Source: Ferruginibacter sp. (GTDB taxonomy: Bacteria; Bacteroidota; Bacteroidia; Chitinophagales; Chitinophagaceae). From it: a stretch of DNA of 64,000 bases. Shown piece by piece: positions 35,733 through 44,860 of the stretch. A program made the position numbers and the translations under genes. The stretch lies in assembly GCA_013141435.1 (NCBI GenBank), contig JABFQZ010000019.1:1-64000 (forward strand), in the 5' to 3' direction. Position 1 is the stretch's first letter. Each line of letters begins with the position of its first letter. The notes beneath the pieces are model-generated. The model saw nothing but the letters and a program-made list of their open reading frames with translations, was not told the origin of the DNA and ran no database searches.

Positions 35733-37100
35733 CTATTTATTATTTATAAAGACTGTTAAATCATCAAATGCTACTTCTTGTTGTATGCCATTTTTCAAAT
35801 TTTTTACCATACAGTTTTTTGTTTCCAGTTCTTTTGTTCCAATTATAATTGCATACAATATTCCTTTTTTGTCAGCATACTTAAACTGCTTTTCAAGCTT
35901 TACGTTTTCGGGATAAAGTTCGCAAGCAATATTATTATCTCTTAAAGTATTCATTAATTGCAATGCAATTTTCACTTCGTTTTGACCTAAGTTAAAAAAA
36001 ATGACTTTAGTTGTATTTGCTATATTTTCTGGAAATAAATTCATTTCTTCCATTACATCGTAAATTCTATCTATACCAAAACTAACACCTACGCCTGCAA
36101 TATTAGGCACACCAAATAAACCAGTTAAATTATCATACCTACCACCACCACCAATACTTCCCATTTTTACCTCTGCTGGCGCTTTAGCTTCAAAAATAAT
36201 TCCGGTATAATAGTTCAACCCACGAGCCAAAGTAAGATCTATACTTAAATTTACATTGCTTGTATTTGCCATTAAATATTTTAATTCTTCAATGCCAGCT
36301 CGACCAATTTCACTTTGTGCAAATAAAGTTTCTATTGCTTCTATTTTATCCTCATTGCTTCCATTTATATTCAAATATTTTTCAATAATGCTTATATTAT
36401 TTTCATTAAGCCCACGCTCAGTCAATTCTATTTTTACTTTTTCTAATCCTATTTTATCTAGTTTATCAATGGCTACAGTAATATCAATCATTTTTTGCTC
36501 ACCACCTGCAATTTGAGCAAGTGCAGCTAATACTTTTCTGCTATTTACTTTAAGCTCATAATTTTTCAATCCAAGCAGTACAAATACTCTATGATAGATG
36601 TTACTAAGTTCTACTTCGTTTATTAAAGAAGTGCTACCTACAATATCGGCATCGCATTGTGTAAACTCTCGGTAGCGCCCACGCTGAGGTCTATCGGCAC
36701 GCCACACAGGCTGCATTTGATAACGTTTATAAGGCATTGTAAGCATATTTGCATTCATGGCTACATACCTTGCAAAAGGAATGGTAAGGTCGTATTTTAA
36801 TGCTCTCTCAGTAAGTTGCGGCGTATTTTTCCCCTCCATTAATTTATCAAAACCTTCTTTTGCTTTGCTAATGTTTTTTGAATCGTTTAAGCCATTATTC
36901 AGTATTTTAAATATTAATTTGTCACCTTCTTCGCCATACTTACCCATTAGTGTTTCTAGGTTTTCCATTGCTGGTGTTTCCAAAGGTTCAAACCCATACA
37001 ACTCAAATACAGTGCGAATTGTATTTAAAATATAATTTCGTTTGTAAATTGTAATTGCAGTAAAATCTCTTGTGCCTTGTGGTATGCTTGGTTTAGTCAT
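35733..37100 (-). CDS. hisS: Histidine-tRNA ligase
   Basis: 455 residues. Class II motif 2 QMQPVWRADRPQRGRYREFT, the histidine-specific LARGLNYYTGIIFEAK (HisA) and motif 3 GVSFGIDRIYDVMEE are visible. The start PSIPQGTRDFTAITIYKRNY carries the GTRD element. A C-terminal anticodon-binding domain begins near residue 350 (VIFFNLGQNEVKIALQLMN). It charges tRNA-His in the cytosol. It is followed downstream by DUF4836 and preceded, 8 bp away, by the phosphatase gene, so those two may be co-transcribed. Confidence 0.96.
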   Translation of the reverse strand: MTKPSIPQGTRDFTAITIYKRNYILNTIRTVFELYGFEPLETPAMENLETLMGKYGEEGDKLIFKILNNGLNDSKNISKAKEGFDKLMEGKNTPQLTERALKYDLTIPFARYVAMNANMLTMPYKRYQMQPVWRADRPQRGRYREFTQCDADIVGSTSLINEVELSNIYHRVFVLLGLKNYELKVNSRKVLAALAQIAGGEQKMIDITVAIDKLDKIGLEKVKIELTERGLNENNISIIEKYLNINGSNEDKIEAIETLFAQSEIGRAGIEELKYLMANTSNVNLSIDLTLARGLNYYTGIIFEAKAPAEVKMGSIGGGGRYDNLTGLFGVPNIAGVGVSFGIDRIYDVMEEMNLFPENIANTTKVIFFNLGQNEVKIALQLMNTLRDNNIACELYPENVKLEKQFKYADKKGILYAIIIGTKELETKNCMVKNLKNGIQQEVAFDDLTVFINNK

Positions 37101-37108
37101 TATAATTC

Positions 37109-37576
37109 TTATTTTTTTGATGCTTTAAAATTTTTAATAATTGCATCGCAGGTATTGTCAATTAATTTATAAACTATTTCGTACCCATCTTCATTACCAT
37201 ACCAAGGGTCTGGTACATTTTCATTAGTATTTTCATTTAATTCATTCAAAAAATAATCTATTTTGTTCTCATCAAATTTATTACCTGCTATTTTTTTTAC
37301 ATCATCTAGCACATCTTTTGCCATAACGTAAATTTTATCAAAATTATCAAAGTCCGTAGCAAAAAATTGTCTCGATATTTGTTTACTTATATCTACTCCA
37401 TATTTCTTAGCTACTTTCTGACTAAATTTATGTGGAGCTTCGCCTACATGAAACCCATTGGTACCAGCACTTTCTACTACCCAATTCAAATTATGTGTTG
37501 CTACTTTTTGTTGCAAAATACCTTCTGCCAGTGGGCTTCTACAAATATTGCCTAGGCATACCATCAAAATTTTCAT
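37109..37576 (-). CDS. Low-molecular-weight protein tyrosine phosphatase
   Basis: 155 residues, the family size. The P-loop VCLGNICRSPLAEG (C-x5-R, Cys7 and Arg13) and the acid loop NVPDPWYGNEDGYEIVY, containing the catalytic Asp, are both intact. It dephosphorylates phosphotyrosine proteins in the cytosol. No tyrosine kinase or capsule cluster lies nearby; instead it sits 8 bp upstream of hisS, a housekeeping context. Confidence 0.94.
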   Translation of the reverse strand: MKILMVCLGNICRSPLAEGILQQKVATHNLNWVVESAGTNGFHVGEAPHKFSQKVAKKYGVDISKQISRQFFATDFDNFDKIYVMAKDVLDDVKKIAGNKFDENKIDYFLNELNENTNENVPDPWYGNEDGYEIVYKLIDNTCDAIIKNFKASKK

Positions 37577-37730
37577 ACAGTAAAGATAATACCGAAAAAA
37601 TAAATTACTTTTTCTTGTTTTTTATTCGGTATAAATAACTGTTTTGCGGTATTTTTTCATCACTAGTATTGCTTTACAAAAAAATGTTCATCATAATAAA
37701 GTATTACATTTCAGTACTATTAAAAGCACA

Positions 37731-37758
37731 TAAAAAAGCCCTACAAAAATGCAGGGCT
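37731..37758 (-). terminator. Terminator after rpsP
   Basis: On the minus strand: AGCCCTGC, loop ATTTTT, GTAGGGCT (one G-U), followed by TTTTTT. It lies about 30 bp beyond the rpsP stop at 37787. Confidence 0.8.
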
Positions 37759-37786
37759 CGATTAGTTTTTTTTGCAACAACAAATA

Positions 37787-38323
37787 TTACTCTGCTGCTG
37801 GTGTTTCGTCTGTTACAGGTGTATCGGCTACTGGAGCTTCTACTTCCGCAGTTTCAGCTACAACTTCCTCAGCTACTGGCGCTTCGGCAACTGGCACTGC
37901 TACAACTTCTTCAACTTTTTTTACTACAGGTACATTGCGTTTGTCTTGTTTAGCCTTTTTATCAATCCCTTGACGTTTAGCTACACTAGCATCATGCTCT
38001 GTACTCCAAGTTGTAAATTTTTCCATTGCTGCAGCTTCATCAAATAAGCCTAGGCCAACTCCACGAAGTAAATGCTTAAGGAACAATACGCCTTTAAACG
38101 AAAGAATACGGCGTACGGTATCAGTGGGTTGAGCACCTTTTTGTAACCAATCTAACGCTTTTTGACGGTCTATCAGTATAGTTGCTGGAACCGTTAAAGG
38201 ATTGTATGAACCAAGTTTTTGAATAAATTTACCATCACGAGGGCTGCGGCCATCGGCTACAACAATGAAGTAAAAAGGTCTTTTTTTAGACCCATGTCTT
38301 TGTAATCTAATTTTTACAGCCAT
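37787..38323 (-). CDS. rpsP: 30S ribosomal protein S16 with C-terminal extension
   Basis: 178 residues. The first roughly 85 are canonical S16 ([39 protein letters not shown]). The remainder is an extension seen in Bacteroidota, ending in an acidic Val/Ala/Glu/Pro low-complexity tail ([19 protein letters not shown] and more, from about residue 135). The tail's function is unknown. Adjacent rimM/trmD, common elsewhere, are absent. TATATTTG on the coding strand (plus 38383-38390) is a candidate -7 box. Confidence 0.95.
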   Translation of the reverse strand: MAVKIRLQRHGSKKRPFYFIVVADGRSPRDGKFIQKLGSYNPLTVPATILIDRQKALDWLQKGAQPTDTVRRILSFKGVLFLKHLLRGVGLGLFDEAAAMEKFTTWSTEHDASVAKRQGIDKKAKQDKRNVPVVKKVEEVVAVPVAEAPVAEEVVAETAEVEAPVADTPVTDETPAAE

Positions 38324-38461
38324 AAAATAGAAATTTTTAGGTTGTGAACAAATATTGTTTAGTATTCCTTTAAAAAGGATTGCAAATATATGACTTTTTA
38401 TTATAAATATTATTTTAATATTATTTTCAAAAAAATCTATAGGCTTTTTTTGCAGAAAAAT

Positions 38462-39145
38462 TTACATTGAAGTTTCACCACTTCTAATAGCTTTCTTTTT
38501 ACCTTTATTTTTTCGTTCCCATTCTAGCATTTCGGGAGTTTTTGCTACCTTTTTCTTTTGTGTTGTTGTAGTAGTTTGTGTTACTTCTTTTTTGGGTGCA
38601 TTTGGCACTACAATGTTATTTCTATCCCATTCTTCTGTTTTTAATAATTTGCCGGTAAAAGATTCGTAATACCGCCAAGTGCCTTGTTTTACACTATAAG
38701 GTTCGGCTTTTTGTATTTTATAACTAATTATTTCGTTGCTACCTGTGCCATAAATTGGTATGGTGTCATTTGGTGCATCAGGGTTAAATCCTTTCCAACT
38801 TTCTTCTCTAAGCAACTCCCCATAAGGTGTGTAGTATTGTTGTTTTCCATCTTTGCCTCCGTGCAAGTAGGTTTCAAAGCCTATAGCATCTCCTGTAAGT
38901 GTATAATGCCTCCAAACACCTTCTTTCTTGCCGTCTTTAAAAATACCTTCATCTTCAAAGCCTTCTTCGCCTCTAAGTGGCTCGGTATGAATTACCCATT
39001 TGCCTTGTTTTAACCCATTTTTATCTACTTTATTTAATGTATCGCCATGTACTCCTATTTTATATGATTTTAATTGTGCTGAAACAAAATTTATTGTTAT
39101 AAAAGTAAAACAAAAGCTAATAAAAAATTTTAGTATGTAATTCAT
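38462..39145 (-). CDS. Secreted MORN-variant repeat protein
   Basis: 227 residues with a signal peptide (about 1-23, ending SAQ). MORN_2-type repeats: GLKQGKWVIHTEP, GKKEGVWRHYTLTGD, GGKDGKQQYYTPYGELLREE and KQGTWRYYESFTGKLLKTEE. Similar YwqK-like proteins are annotated as antitoxins by homology, but here the signal peptide points to export. The C terminus is basic (RKNKGKKKAIRSG). It is a single gene 138 bp before rpsP. Confidence 0.78.
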   Translation of the reverse strand: MNYILKFFISFCFTFITINFVSAQLKSYKIGVHGDTLNKVDKNGLKQGKWVIHTEPLRGEEGFEDEGIFKDGKKEGVWRHYTLTGDAIGFETYLHGGKDGKQQYYTPYGELLREESWKGFNPDAPNDTIPIYGTGSNEIISYKIQKAEPYSVKQGTWRYYESFTGKLLKTEEWDRNNIVVPNAPKKEVTQTTTTTQKKKVAKTPEMLEWERKNKGKKKAIRSGETSM

Positions 39146-39285
39146 AGTCTATAATTTAATACCAAATTTACAAAAAAAGTTAATTGATAAATGTTAATTT
39201 CACTGTAGTAATTTTATTTGCGATTTGTTTTTGAGTTGTTTACTTTAAAAAAGCGCAACAAAAAACATTACATTTATGAAATATT

Positions 39286-39666
39286 ATGAAAGATTTTAAA
39301 AAATACTACACACTACAAGCCACACCCGAAGAAGTTTTTGCAGCACTTACAAATGCTCCTACTATACAATTATGGAGTGGCTCGCCTGCCAAAATGAGCA
39401 CTGAGGTAAATAGCGAATTTTCGCTTTGGGAAGGTAGTATTGAAGGGGTGAATTTAGAATTTGAAAAGGATAAAAAAATTGTACAACAATGGTATTTTGG
39501 AGATCAAGAAGATCCGTCTATTGTAACTATTAAATTATTTGAAGATAAAAATAAAACATCGCTTGAGCTTAGGCATACTAATATACCCGACCAAGATTAT
39601 GATGATATTGTAGCTGGCTGGAACGATGCATATATGGGTAGCTTGATTGAATTTTACGAAGACTAA
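39286..39666 (+). CDS. START-like (SRPBCC/AHSA1) domain protein
   Basis: 126 residues that look like a Bacteroidota START-like protein: MKDFKKYYTLQATPEEVFAA, WSGSPAKMSTEVNSEFSLWE, IVQQWYFGDQEDPSIVTIKL, DIVAGWNDAYMGSLIEFYE. The fold is a helix-grip for hydrophobic ligands; the ligand is unknown, and AHSA1-like co-chaperone activity is only a family possibility. It converges with the cytochrome gene; the stops are 6 bp apart. Confidence 0.85.
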   Translation: MKDFKKYYTLQATPEEVFAALTNAPTIQLWSGSPAKMSTEVNSEFSLWEGSIEGVNLEFEKDKKIVQQWYFGDQEDPSIVTIKLFEDKNKTSLELRHTNIPDQDYDDIVAGWNDAYMGSLIEFYED

Positions 39667-39672
39667 AGGCCG

Positions 39673-40902
39673 CTATTTTTTTGAATGCAAAGTATCGTAT
39701 AATCCAATTTTGTGTGTACGCAAAAAGTAGGTAGATTTTATAGCATTACCAGATTCTTGAAAATCAATAGCTGTAGATGCTAGCTTAGGCATGTGGCAAT
39801 CTATACAATTTTCTTTTAAAATTTTTGTACTCAAAGTTTTTTCTGTACAAAAATTATTTTTGGTATCGCTATGGCAACCCATACATTTTTGCGATTGCAA
39901 AATTACACTTGTACCACCTGTATGAGCTCCATGGCAAGTAGTGCAATTCATTTTATCGGATTTTAAAAAACATTTACTCTGCTCTAATAACCTTTGTTGA
40001 TTGCCATGTACATCAAAATTATTTGTATTGTTTTTCCAAGGCATATCCATAAAAAAAGAGGTAAGCAAATTGCCTGGCACAAAATTAAATCTCGAATGTA
40101 ATTTTTCTTTATCATTGCCAGAGTGACACAAGCCACACATATCTAGTCTTTGCTGATTATTTAGTGTGTCTATTTTGGTTATATAATTTGCCACTTTTAT
40201 TTGGGGGTAAGCATTATGAAAATTTACATGATTAATTGCAGGACCATGGCACCGTTGACAATTTATGCCATGCATTAAACTACTTTTTTCTATAACCTCT
40301 GTTACATCTGGAGAGCCAAAAAATTCCCCTTTCTTTACTTCTACGTTTTGTTTTTGTTTTACAAAAGAGCTGTGGCATTCAAAACAACCTCTGTCTATCA
40401 ATTGATAAAAATTAGGTTCGCTAGCGGAAAAACCTGGACTTGTAGCCCAGCCATTTATAGCCGTGTTGAAATGAGAAATAGGTAATTCATAAGCTTTATC
40501 ATTGTGCCAATACAAGTATGTTTGTGCATTGGTTTTTCCAAAAACAATATCAAATTTATAGGCTTGTTTTTCTTTGTTATTTATGTATAACACTTGATAC
40601 ATACCACTATCTCTATTTTCCATTTTTACAATTGTACTATCGTTGTATGTAAAAATATTTTTACCAATTGCAAAACTTCCATGTACATTTTTTGGCGTAG
40701 CCTCAGCCGATGCATTAAAATGCGCAGACAGCATTGCACTATCGTATATAGCTTGGTGGCATTGCCTACAACTAGTTTCATTTGCAAACATGCTTCCCCT
40801 TGGGTCTGAAGATTTTTGAGCTGTGCTGATACATTGTGATAGAAATATAACTACTACCAGTAAAATTAAAAATGTGACAACAATTTTTTTAGTATTTTTC
40901 AT
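39673..40902 (-). CDS. Seven-heme c-type cytochrome lipoprotein
   Basis: 409 residues. The signal peptide ends in LSQC, giving lipid-anchored Cys24. Seven CxxCH heme sites occur in order: CRQCH, CFECH, CQRCH, CGLCH, CTTCH, CMGCH and CIDCH. The protein resembles cytochrome c554-like multiheme proteins of Bacteroidota and should carry electrons in the periplasm or at the outer membrane. The redox partner is not visible here; the neighbours are unrelated. Seven sites are all intact, so the gene looks functional. Confidence 0.92.
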   Translation of the reverse strand: MKNTKKIVVTFLILLVVVIFLSQCISTAQKSSDPRGSMFANETSCRQCHQAIYDSAMLSAHFNASAEATPKNVHGSFAIGKNIFTYNDSTIVKMENRDSGMYQVLYINNKEKQAYKFDIVFGKTNAQTYLYWHNDKAYELPISHFNTAINGWATSPGFSASEPNFYQLIDRGCFECHSSFVKQKQNVEVKKGEFFGSPDVTEVIEKSSLMHGINCQRCHGPAINHVNFHNAYPQIKVANYITKIDTLNNQQRLDMCGLCHSGNDKEKLHSRFNFVPGNLLTSFFMDMPWKNNTNNFDVHGNQQRLLEQSKCFLKSDKMNCTTCHGAHTGGTSVILQSQKCMGCHSDTKNNFCTEKTLSTKILKENCIDCHMPKLASTAIDFQESGNAIKSTYFLRTHKIGLYDTLHSKK

Positions 40903-41267
40903 TTGTTACTTTTCTAATAAAGCATTTCGCAATTTTACACATCAAATGTATTGCAATTTTTTATCAATATAATTTCTTGTTTTTCTCAAATTTTGGGAGT
41001 ACAATTTTTACCAAAAAGAGTACTTAGAAAATTTTCACAAAGCATACAAAGAAATGCTCCTCTTTGTGTACTTTTTGGTTTTCAAAGTTAGTTTTTAGTG
41101 ATGTGCTAAATATAATTAATAAAAAAGATGAACAACGATAAAATGATGAGAATTACGCCCGATTGTAGCAAGTACCCCACAATGAAGTGAGGATACGAAC
41201 GTAATGAGGAGTACTGCAAAAAGCGGGGGCTACTGTTTATTTTAGCCTAATGCTGGCGTACAAAATA
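40903..41267. other. Repeat-bearing intergenic region
   Basis: About 365 bp without a gene. It contains copy C of the CTCTAAAAA-type element (about 41017-41105) and, at about 41215-41275, a stretch with GGAGTACTGCAAAAAGCGGG, then AGCCTAATGCTGGCGTAC, homologous to about 62145-62210. Confidence 0.6.
41017..41105. repeat. Dispersed TTTGGTTTTCAAA...TTTTTAG element, copy C
   Basis: The words ACAAAGAAATGCTCCTC, TTTGTGTACTTTTTGGTTTT, CAAAGTTAG, TTTTTAGTGATG parallel copies A and B around mdh. The outer ends are more diverged here. Confidence 0.6.
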
Positions 41268-41879
41268 TTACTTTATGTTAACCGAAAACATTTTTTCGTT
41301 ACCCAAAAATCCTTCTAACTTATCTTCAACTGAGCATTCGCCCACACCTGCTGGTGTACCTGTAAAAATTAAATCGCCTATGTTTATAGTAAAATAGTTT
41401 GAAATATTTGAAATAATATCTGCAAAATTAAAAATCATATTATTTGAAAACCCATGTTGCACTTTTTCGTTATTTTTCATCAACGAAAATTCAATATTTT
41501 GCACCTTTAAATCTTTTGTAAGTGGTATAAAATTTCCTACAACTGCAGAGTTGTCAAAGGCTTTTGCTTTTTCCCAAGGCAAGCCTTTTTTCTTTAATTC
41601 GTCTTGAATATCTCTAGCTGTAAAATCTAAACCAACTGTTATAGCATCTACAAAACTAAGAGCTTGGTTAGCATTTATGTTTTTTCCGTTTTTACTAATT
41701 CTAAGCACAAGTTCGCATTCGTAATGCAGTTCGTTGGTAAAAATGGGGTAAAAAAAGGGGTTTTCTGATTGCAAAAGTGCGCTTTTGGGCTTCATAAATA
41801 CAACAGGTTCTGTAGGCACTTCATTGCCTAATTCTTTTGCATGTGCCACATAATTTCTTCCAATACAAAAAATTTTCAT
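41268..41879 (-). CDS. Fumarylacetoacetate hydrolase family protein
   Basis: 203 residues of the short FAH fold. The start KIFCIGRNYVAHAKELGNEVP, metal-ligand ELHYECELVLRIS (with E, E), VGLDFTARDIQ and DLIFTGTPAGVG are all in place. It is probably a small FAH-type hydrolase or decarboxylase acting on an acylpyruvate-like substrate; sequence does not fix the substrate. It is a single gene downstream of lysS (minus strand). Confidence 0.93.
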   Translation of the reverse strand: MKIFCIGRNYVAHAKELGNEVPTEPVVFMKPKSALLQSENPFFYPIFTNELHYECELVLRISKNGKNINANQALSFVDAITVGLDFTARDIQDELKKKGLPWEKAKAFDNSAVVGNFIPLTKDLKVQNIEFSLMKNNEKVQHGFSNNMIFNFADIISNISNYFTINIGDLIFTGTPAGVGECSVEDKLEGFLGNEKMFSVNIK

Positions 41880-41978
41880 TTATCTTCCCTTAAAATATTA
41901 AATATAAAACAAATGTAATGTAAAACATTGGTTAAAAACATTCTATTAAATTCAAATATTTAAAATAAATGCAATTTC

Positions 41979-43502
41979 TTAATCCATTTTTTCTGGTCTC
42001 ATCATAGGAAAAAACAATACATCTTGTATAGATACCTGCCCAGTAAGTAGCATACAAAGCCTATCAATACCAAAGCCAATACCACTTGTAGGTGGCATGC
42101 CATACTCCAATGCACGCAAAAAATCATGGTCTATAAACATGGCTTCATCATCTCCCCTTTCCATTAATTTTATTTGATCTTCAAAACGGGTGCGCTGCTC
42201 CAAAGGATCGTTAAGTTCGCTATAAGCATTGGCTATTTCTTTACCGTTTATCATAAGCTCAAAACGCTCTACTAAACCTGCTTTGCTACGATGTTTTTTT
42301 GTAAGCGGACTCATTTCTACTGGATAATCCGTAATAAAAGTAGGTTGTATGTAATGATGCTCACACTTACCACCAAAAATTTCGTCTATCAATTTTCCTT
42401 TACCCCATTTCTCATCTGCATGAATATTTATTTTTTTGCACACTTCTCTAATTCCAACCTCATCCATTTCACTAATATCAAAACCTGTATGTTCTTGTAT
42501 GGCATCGTACATTGTAATGCGTTTGTAAGGTGCTTTAAAGCTAATTTCGTTTTCGCCAATTTGTACCGTATCTACCCCATTTGTAGCTATAGCAGTTTTT
42601 TCTAGTAATTGTTCGGTAGTATCCATCATCCACTCATAATCTTTGTATGCTGTGTAAAATTCCAATACCGTAAATTCTGGATTGTGTGTACGATCCATAC
42701 CTTCGTTCCTAAAATTTCTACTAAACTCATACACCCACTCAAATCCACCTACAATAAGCCTTTTAAGATACAACTCATTTGCAATACGCATATACATTGG
42801 TACATCTAAAGCATTGTGGTGTGTGCTAAAAGGTCTTGCAGCTGCTCCTCCCGGAATACTCTGTAGCACTGGAGTATCTACTTCCAAAGCCCCACGTTCG
42901 TTTAAAAAACTACGTATGGCATTTACCATTTTGGTACGTTTTATAAATACTTCTTTTACTCCAGGGTTTACAATTAGGTCTGCATAACGTTGACGGTATC
43001 TAAACTCTGGGTCAGTTACTTCATCAAACGATTCGCCATCTTTTTCTTTTACAATTGGCAAAGGTCTAAGCGATTTGCTAAGTATCGTAAACTCTGTAGC
43101 ATGTATAGATGTTTCGCCTGTTTTGGTAGTAAATACATAGCCTTTTATACCAATAAAATCGCCAATATCAACCAATTTTTTCCACACATTGGCATACATA
43201 GTTTTATCTTCGTTAGGGCAAATTTCATCTTGCTTTATATAAAATTGTATTTTGCCACTCCCATCTTGCAGCACTGCAAAGTTAGCCTTACCCATATCTC
43301 TTACACTCATTATACGCCCAGCCACACACACATTAGCAAAATCGGCTTTATTTTCTTCGCCTTTATAATTTTCTTTTATTTCGGCAGCCGAAATATTTAC
43401 AGGGTACAATGCTGCTGGGTAAGCATCAATACCAAGTTTGGTAAGTTCTGCTAATTTTTCTCTTCTAATAATTTCTTGTTCCGATAAATGTTGTGAGCTC
43501 AT
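41979..43502 (-). CDS. lysS: Lysine-tRNA ligase (class II)
   Basis: 507 residues from the ATG at 43502; the frame extends to 43526 but a -7 box (43524-43531) overlaps that extension. OB-fold N terminus (CVAGRIMSVRDMGKANFAVL), class II motif 2 EFSRNFRNEGMDRTHNPEFT, GGAAARPFSTHHN, and motif 3 SGIGFGIDRLCMLLTGQ are visible. It charges tRNA-Lys in the cytosol. Confidence 0.96.
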   Translation of the reverse strand: MSSQHLSEQEIIRREKLAELTKLGIDAYPAALYPVNISAAEIKENYKGEENKADFANVCVAGRIMSVRDMGKANFAVLQDGSGKIQFYIKQDEICPNEDKTMYANVWKKLVDIGDFIGIKGYVFTTKTGETSIHATEFTILSKSLRPLPIVKEKDGESFDEVTDPEFRYRQRYADLIVNPGVKEVFIKRTKMVNAIRSFLNERGALEVDTPVLQSIPGGAAARPFSTHHNALDVPMYMRIANELYLKRLIVGGFEWVYEFSRNFRNEGMDRTHNPEFTVLEFYTAYKDYEWMMDTTEQLLEKTAIATNGVDTVQIGENEISFKAPYKRITMYDAIQEHTGFDISEMDEVGIREVCKKINIHADEKWGKGKLIDEIFGGKCEHHYIQPTFITDYPVEMSPLTKKHRSKAGLVERFELMINGKEIANAYSELNDPLEQRTRFEDQIKLMERGDDEAMFIDHDFLRALEYGMPPTSGIGFGIDRLCMLLTGQVSIQDVLFFPMMRPEKMD

Positions 43503-43523
43503 AAGTATGTTTAAATTGGGTGG

Positions 43524-43531
43524 CAAAGGTA
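43524..43531 (-). promoter_or_regulatory. Candidate -7 element of lysS
   Basis: On the minus strand TACCTTTG matches TAnnTTTG. It decides the start because it lies inside the longest open frame's 5' end. Confidence 0.5.
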
Positions 43532-43619
43532 GTTAATTAGCAGCTTTGCTGATACCGTAAAAACAAAAAAGGTGAGGCTCCAAGTAAATTATTGTTGTTC
43601 TTCATTTGAACGCTACCAG

Positions 43620-43690
43620 CCTACAATCTTTTTTTGTTCAAAAGCATTCAAAAAAAACAGCAAAAAAATATTCAAAATTTGGAAAGATAA
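43620..43690. repeat. Copy 2 of dispersed CTACAATCTTTTTTTG repeat
   Basis: CTACAATCTTTTTTTGTTCA followed by AAAGCATTC and CAGCAAAAAAATATT parallels about 5708-5745. It lies in the lysS-dus divergent spacer. Confidence 0.5.
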
Positions 43691-43765
43691 GAAAATTTAT
43701 AAAGCCCAAAATAATATTAAATTTGCAGCAAATACTAATTCAAATATCATTATTTAATTTTCAAT

Positions 43766-44803
43766 ATGCCATCAATAGGTCACATACAATTACCAGAGTT
43801 TCCTTTATTACTTGCACCCATGGAAGATGTGAGCGACCCTCCCTTTAGAGCAGTGTGCAAAGCAAATGGTGCCGATGTAATGTATAGCGAATTTATAAGT
43901 AGCGAAGGGCTTATAAGAGATGCAATAAAGAGTTTGAAAAAACTTGATTTTGAGGAAGAAGAGCGACCTTTTGCCATTCAAATATTTGGTGGGGACGAAG
44001 AGGCAATGGGGCAAAGTGCAGCTATTTGCGAAGCCGTAAACCCCGATTTTATTGACATTAACTTTGGCTGCCCAGTAAAAAAAGTAGCTCTAAAAGGTGC
44101 TGGTGCAGGTGTTTTAAAAGATATTGATTTAATGGAGCGGCTTACAAAATCGGTGATAGCTAGTACAAAATTGCCTGTAACTATAAAAACAAGATTGGGC
44201 TGGGATGATAATACCAAAAACATAGAAGAAGTAGCAGAGCGTATGCAAGATATTGGCGTAGCAGCCATAAGCATACATGGGCGTACACGCTGCCAATTGT
44301 ACAAAGGTGTAGCAGATTGGAGCCTAATAGCAAAGGTAAAAAACAACCCACGTATTACAATACCAGTATTTGGAAATGGCGATATTGATAGCCCACAAAA
44401 AGCTAAAGAATATAAAGAAAGATATGGGGTAGATGGCATAATGATAGGTAGAGCAGCCATTGGTTACCCATGGATTTTTAGAGAAATAAAACATTATTTT
44501 GCTACTGGCGAGCTGTTACCAGCACCTACATTAGAAGAGCGTATTGATGTTTGCAAAAAACACTTAAATAAATCTATTTCCTGGAAAGGACAAGTAGTTG
44601 GTATCAATGAAATGCGCCGCCACTATACCAATTACTTAAAAGGATTGCCAGGTATTAAAGATTTTAGATTACGACTTGTAACTCTTAACCAGCCTATTGA
44701 AATACATGAAGTGCTAGATGAAATAGCTGCACATTACAAAAATTATTGTTTTGAAAGAACCGCAATTGAATTGATTGATTATCATCAAAACTGTCCGCTG
44801 TAA
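43766..44803 (+). CDS. dusB: tRNA-dihydrouridine synthase (DusB type)
   Basis: 345 residues. FMN TIM-barrel start LPLLAPMEDVSDPPFRAVC-like (positions about 10-28: LLLAPMEDVSDPPFR), the catalytic-Cys region NFGCPVKKVALKGAGAGVLK, ISIHGRTRCQLYKGVADW and GNGDIDSP are all present. It reduces uridine in the tRNA D-loop region using NADPH. The C-terminal helical domain (about 250-345) binds tRNA. The gene is divergent from lysS. Confidence 0.93.
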   Translation: MPSIGHIQLPEFPLLLAPMEDVSDPPFRAVCKANGADVMYSEFISSEGLIRDAIKSLKKLDFEEEERPFAIQIFGGDEEAMGQSAAICEAVNPDFIDINFGCPVKKVALKGAGAGVLKDIDLMERLTKSVIASTKLPVTIKTRLGWDDNTKNIEEVAERMQDIGVAAISIHGRTRCQLYKGVADWSLIAKVKNNPRITIPVFGNGDIDSPQKAKEYKERYGVDGIMIGRAAIGYPWIFREIKHYFATGELLPAPTLEERIDVCKKHLNKSISWKGQVVGINEMRRHYTNYLKGLPGIKDFRLRLVTLNQPIEIHEVLDEIAAHYKNYCFERTAIELIDYHQNCPL

Positions 44804-44860
44804 TATTTTTACAAATAATAACAATGCTATTTTAAAATGGTTCAAATACATTCTATTCTA

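Noticed and set aside
43978-44460. 160-residue frame opposite dusB
   Set aside because: Shadow of a well conserved tRNA-dihydrouridine synthase on the plus strand.
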